A DNA stretch of 10,086 nucleotides from Acanthamoeba lenticulata (taxonomy: Eukaryota > Discosea > Longamoebia > Acanthamoebidae). Below, one piece after another: positions 7,728 to 10,086 of this stretch. The stretch is taken from positions 1 through 10,086 of the forward strand of contig NAVB01000755.1 of NCBI GenBank assembly GCA_002179805.1, given 5' to 3'. The notes under the pieces were generated by a model. The model saw only the letters and a list, made by a program, of their open reading frames with translations, was not told the DNA's origin and searched no databases. Positions within the stretch are counted from its first letter, which is position 1; each line of letters begins with the position of its first letter. The position numbers and the translations under genes are program-made.

Positions 7728-8520
7728 GGCCTCGCGTCCTACATAACGAGGAGCACGAAGAGCGCGCCCTTGCCCCTGCCTCGCCACACCACGCCGTCAC
7801 CACCATCACCACTTACCTTTGTAAAGCACACTCCCGTCACCACCAGCGTCCTCCCTCTCAGTCTCGCTCTACTCCTCGCGGCATCGGCCCACCTGTGCGA
7901 CTAGTTCCTCCACTCTCGTCCTCCACTGCCTTTCTCTCTCTCTCTTCAAAGACCGCCCTGTGAATAGCACCGTCTCCTCCTCCCTTCCCAGTTATAAATA
8001 TTGTGAATACTTTGTAAGCAGCAGCTCAAATGAATCTACTCGTGTATAGCCTCCTCCTCCTCTTGTGCCTTCTTCTTGCCCCCTTTCTGTTTCTCTGCAC
8101 CCCTTGCGTTTGCAGCAAAACCTCTTCTGGTCTTGGGGGTGCGTGCAAACAACACCAGTTCTAATGGTCGAAGAGAGAAGCCAATCCTGGCGGAACTGAA
8201 GTTCGTGACCAAATACAAACCCTGGGTCTCTGCACCCTCACTACTCACTTGGCCGAAAGCATCACGCCCTACATTACTAGGCCTGGTGGTCAGCAACAAT
8301 CGCGGTCACCAGGCCTATTACTTTGTGGTGGGCGATGCTCTGAAGCTTGTGCCTAACGATCGCTGGCACGATTACAGCCAGGGACAAATGTCAACTTTCC
8401 ACCGAAACCATAATGTGCCTGCGGGGCAGCACGACACACGCCAGCATTCTTGCCTCCTTTTTTCGATGGAATGGGAAAGTCACTTGCAGGCACGCGTGAG
8501 AGGTGAAGGAAGGATTTCCA
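7728..8520. other. Convergent 3' region, no supported gene
   Basis: A 793-bp stretch between the stop of the intronless gene (+) and the stop of the CDP-alcohol phosphatidyltransferase gene (-). The first part is C/T-rich with CACCAC and CTCT repeats. TTTGTAA occurs near 7817 and 8010, and GTTATAAATATTG near 7991-8003; either may mark transcript ends. A 44-aa open frame at 8030-8164 and a longer frame without ATG to 8573 (+) are present but unsupported. A perfect 11-bp inverted repeat lies at 8278-8317. Confidence 0.55.
8278..8317. repeat. 11-bp perfect inverted repeat with 18-nt loop
   Basis: TAGGCCTGGTG at 8278-8288 and its exact reverse complement CACCAGGCCTA at 8307-8317, with an 18-nt loop. 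On either strand the transcript could fold into a stable GC-rich hairpin. It lies about 200 nt past the stop of the minus-strand gene, possibly in its 3' UTR. Confidence 0.75.
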
Positions 8521-9536
8521 TCAGGAGCAGTCAGAGTGGCGGAATGCCCACAGAAGCCGCTGGCCGGTGGTGATGCATAGCAGCAGCCCAAACACCGCAA
8601 ACGACCACGGCAGCAGGTGCGGTGGTCCCCCTGTGTTGGACCACGCCGCCCCGGCAGCAGTCAGGTTTGCAGAAAAGTGGGGCACCACCCCGATCGATAT
8701 ACCAACAAAGAGGGAGTAGAACACGACGGTCTCGGCTCCTTCAATTAAACACACCACGGGCCCGTTTTGCCCTGCTCGCACCACCCACCGAACGCAGCGC
8801 TGAGAGTCTTCCCTTTGAAAGGGAGGGGGGGGGAGCGAAGACGAAAGGGGGTTGAAGAAGTAGAGCGTGCCTCGCGTGTCTTGTCTATTCCGCTTGTCCA
8901 AAATGCCGCTGAGTGCGAACAAAGACGTCGCATTGATGAAGTGGGCTCCCTGTCCGCCAGCCAAGTGCATCATCAACCTGACGCCCTGTGGCCACTTCGG
9001 GGCAGCAAAGCGGGGGGGGGAGGGCACCATGAGGAAAGCGAGGCTGAGAAGGAGCCAGAAGAGAGGGCTCCACGACCCGTCGGCACTTCGTAGCGCACAG
9101 CCTGAAAGGACGGCCGAGGCTCCTCCATCACCGCCACGCCCACGTCCGTCGAGTTCATGTTTGGGGGATGGGAGGGAGGAAGTGATGTACCGACGGCTGA
9201 GGTGCAAGTGGAAGTGACTTGGTTGAAGGCCAAGTCGATCGGGATGGTTGTGCAAACAATGGCAGTGCAGACGCTGCTGAGGTAGCCGCTGAAACCAGTC
9301 CGCTGAGCAAGCTGACGTGCCGCCGCTCCGCCCACGCCGTCAACCGCTCGGTGAAGCCACCAGAGCACAAGCGCCACGCTGCGCTGTCCCTCCAGACAAA
9401 AGTGCCCGGCCAGCACGCCCAGCGCAAACCCGACGAGGGTCACAATAGGCGGGGCCACGTGGCCCAGGCCTGCCACGCCGAGCACCACGGGCCGCAAGAA
9501 GCGCTCCAGCAGAGGGCGGAGCTCTCTGTCCCACAT
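8521..9536 (-). CDS. CDP-alcohol phosphatidyltransferase family membrane protein with degenerate active site
   Basis: Exons on the minus strand: 9536-9191, 9101-9028 and 8949-8521, 282 aa, all in phase. Members of this family transfer a phosphatidyl group from a CDP-alcohol to an acceptor at the membrane. Family features: N-terminal MWDRELRPLLERFLRP, VTLVGFALGVLAG, WWLHRAVDGVGGAAARQLA, SGYLSSVC, a hydrophobic LFWLLLSLAFLM continuing into INATSLFALSGILDKR, LIEGAETVVFYSLF (LTEGTET motif of bacterial-type members) and LLCITTGQRLLWAFR near the C-terminus. The signature D-x2-D-G-x2-A-R-x8-G-x3-D-x3-D reads D66-G69-G70-A73-R74-S83-S87-T91: three of four Asp and one Gly are replaced, so catalysis is doubtful. 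About 30 residues around 8760-8870, with a nine-C run, look inserted relative to the family and may hide a small intron. ATG 9534-9536 starts where the family starts. CdsA lies directly upstream on the same strand. Confidence 0.82.
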
Positions 9537-9583
9537 CAATCTCTAACGCTATTCGATAAATGCATGAATTAATTTGAATTACA

Positions 9584-9589
9584 TTTATT
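9584..9589 (-). terminator. AATAAA polyadenylation signal candidate for CdsA
   Basis: On the minus strand the sequence reads CGCGAAATAAATG, placing AATAAA about 90 nt after the CdsA stop and about 50 nt before the next start codon. The whole 140-bp spacer is unusually A/T-rich for the window. Confidence 0.4.
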
Positions 9590-9676
9590 TCGCGTTTTTC
9601 CAGCTCAACCCAAAACAGCAAATAAATTGCCAAAAAAGAACAAACAAGAAAAGAAGAAAAAAAACCAAACGTTGGC

Positions 9677-10086
9677 TCAGTGACCGAGCCCGTTGCTGCC
9701 CACAACGTGGATCAAGTAGTGGTAGATGAAGGGCCCTGCACAATCCCCCCAACACATTCATAAAAACCGTCAACAGCTGCCAGCAGGCACGAAAGAGGGG
9801 CCGAGCCGAGCCGAACCGCTGACGAAGAAGGCGTCAAAGCGATCGAGGATGCCGCCGTGGCCTGGGAAAAAGACGCCCGAGTCCTTGACGTTGCCTATGC
9901 GCTTGATGAGGGACTCGATCGCGTCGCCAAAGATACCCAGGCAGCTCGTCAGCAGCGCCAGCCCGATGTAGTGGATCGTGTCGTATGGCGGCAGCCTGAG
10001 GCACATCCCCCCCCCCAATACCACCACCGCCACCGCCGAGTTGCGCACACGTCAGCGCCCGACAGGCCACCATGGACCCCCCCCCC
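9677..10086 (-). CDS. cdsA: Phosphatidate cytidylyltransferase (CdsA), 3' part of gene
   Basis: CdsA converts phosphatidic acid and CTP to CDP-diacylglycerol, the precursor of PI, PG and cardiolipin, in a membrane. Minus-strand exons: ...-10049 (runs off the window), 9995-9817 and 9735-9677. The 179-nt exon reads LPPYDTIHYIGLALLTSCLG, then IFGDAIESLIKR and VKDSGVFFPGHGGILDRFDA, which matches the CDS family signature S-x-x-K-R-x4-K-D-x-G/S-x2-x-P-x-H-G-G-x-x-D-R-x-D. The last exon adds PFIYHYLIHVVGSNGLGH and TGA 9679-9677. The 5' fragment (10049-10086) reads VHGGLSGADV in the phase that joins the next exon through a 53-nt intron with GTGCGC 5' end; this could be the KTVEG-type region, but the ten-C run at the window edge makes it tentative. 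The GDxxESLxKR...KDSG form is closer to bacterial/plastid-type CdsA than to the animal ER type. Confidence 0.9.

Noticed and set aside
8076..8573. Plus-strand open frame of 165 codons reading through VPNDRWHDYSQG, possible third copy of the paralogue family
   Set aside because: It has no ATG start, lacks the CxC, GVTY and NHQG residues, and its end overlaps the minus-strand phosphatidyltransferase exon. The faint likeness around P-x-x-W-x-D is within chance.
1..10086. CRISPR arrays, insertion sequences, bacterial operons
   Set aside because: Repeats present are microsatellites or short duplications without spacers, and no transposase frame or terminal repeats were seen; gene structure is eukaryotic.

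Overview
The window looks like a piece of a compact, GC-rich protist nuclear genome, most likely an amoebozoan resembling Acanthamoeba. This is inference: no rRNA or marker gene is present. The basis is six split or partial genes on both strands plus one intronless gene, short GT-AG introns (about 50 to 210 nt, 3' sites nearly all CAG), intergenic gaps of mostly 140 to 290 bp, many CA/GT, ACGC and poly-C/poly-G tracts, and eukaryotic genes such as CTU2. All exon models here were built by hand from reading-frame phase and family motifs.

Layout. 53-1585 (+): the 3' six exons of CTU2/NCS2, subunit of the cytosolic tRNA 2-thiolation complex; the 5' part lies outside the window. 1874-2928 (+) and 3187-4332 (+): a tandem pair of paralogous genes of unknown function with the same three-exon structure, intron phases and near-equal length (297 and 301 aa); both look nuclear (basic NLS-like cluster, acidic or Ser-rich disorder, C-terminal helix), and their first ~120 residues form a shared domain I do not recognise. 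4590-5816 (-): a complete five-exon ribose-5-phosphate isomerase A with all catalytic residues, convergent with the second paralogue. 5817-6755: a divergent intergenic region with E2F-like and CCAAT motifs. 6756-7727 (+): an intronless 323-aa disordered protein with a candidate Atg8-interacting (LIR) motif. 7728-8520: a convergent 3' region without a supported gene, holding an 11-bp perfect inverted repeat. 8521-9536 (-): a CDP-alcohol phosphatidyltransferase family membrane protein that has lost three of four signature aspartates. 9677-10086 (-): the 3' exons of CdsA, phosphatidate cytidylyltransferase, running off the window end.

How the genes relate. Most neighbours are functionally unrelated housekeeping genes. 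The exception is the right end, where CdsA (which makes CDP-diacylglycerol) sits 140 bp upstream of, and in the same orientation as, a member of the family that normally consumes CDP-alcohols, here apparently without a working active site. The most novel items are the tandem paralogue pair, the degenerate CDP-alcohol phosphatidyltransferase, and the LIR-bearing disordered protein behind a promoter with two E2F-like sites.
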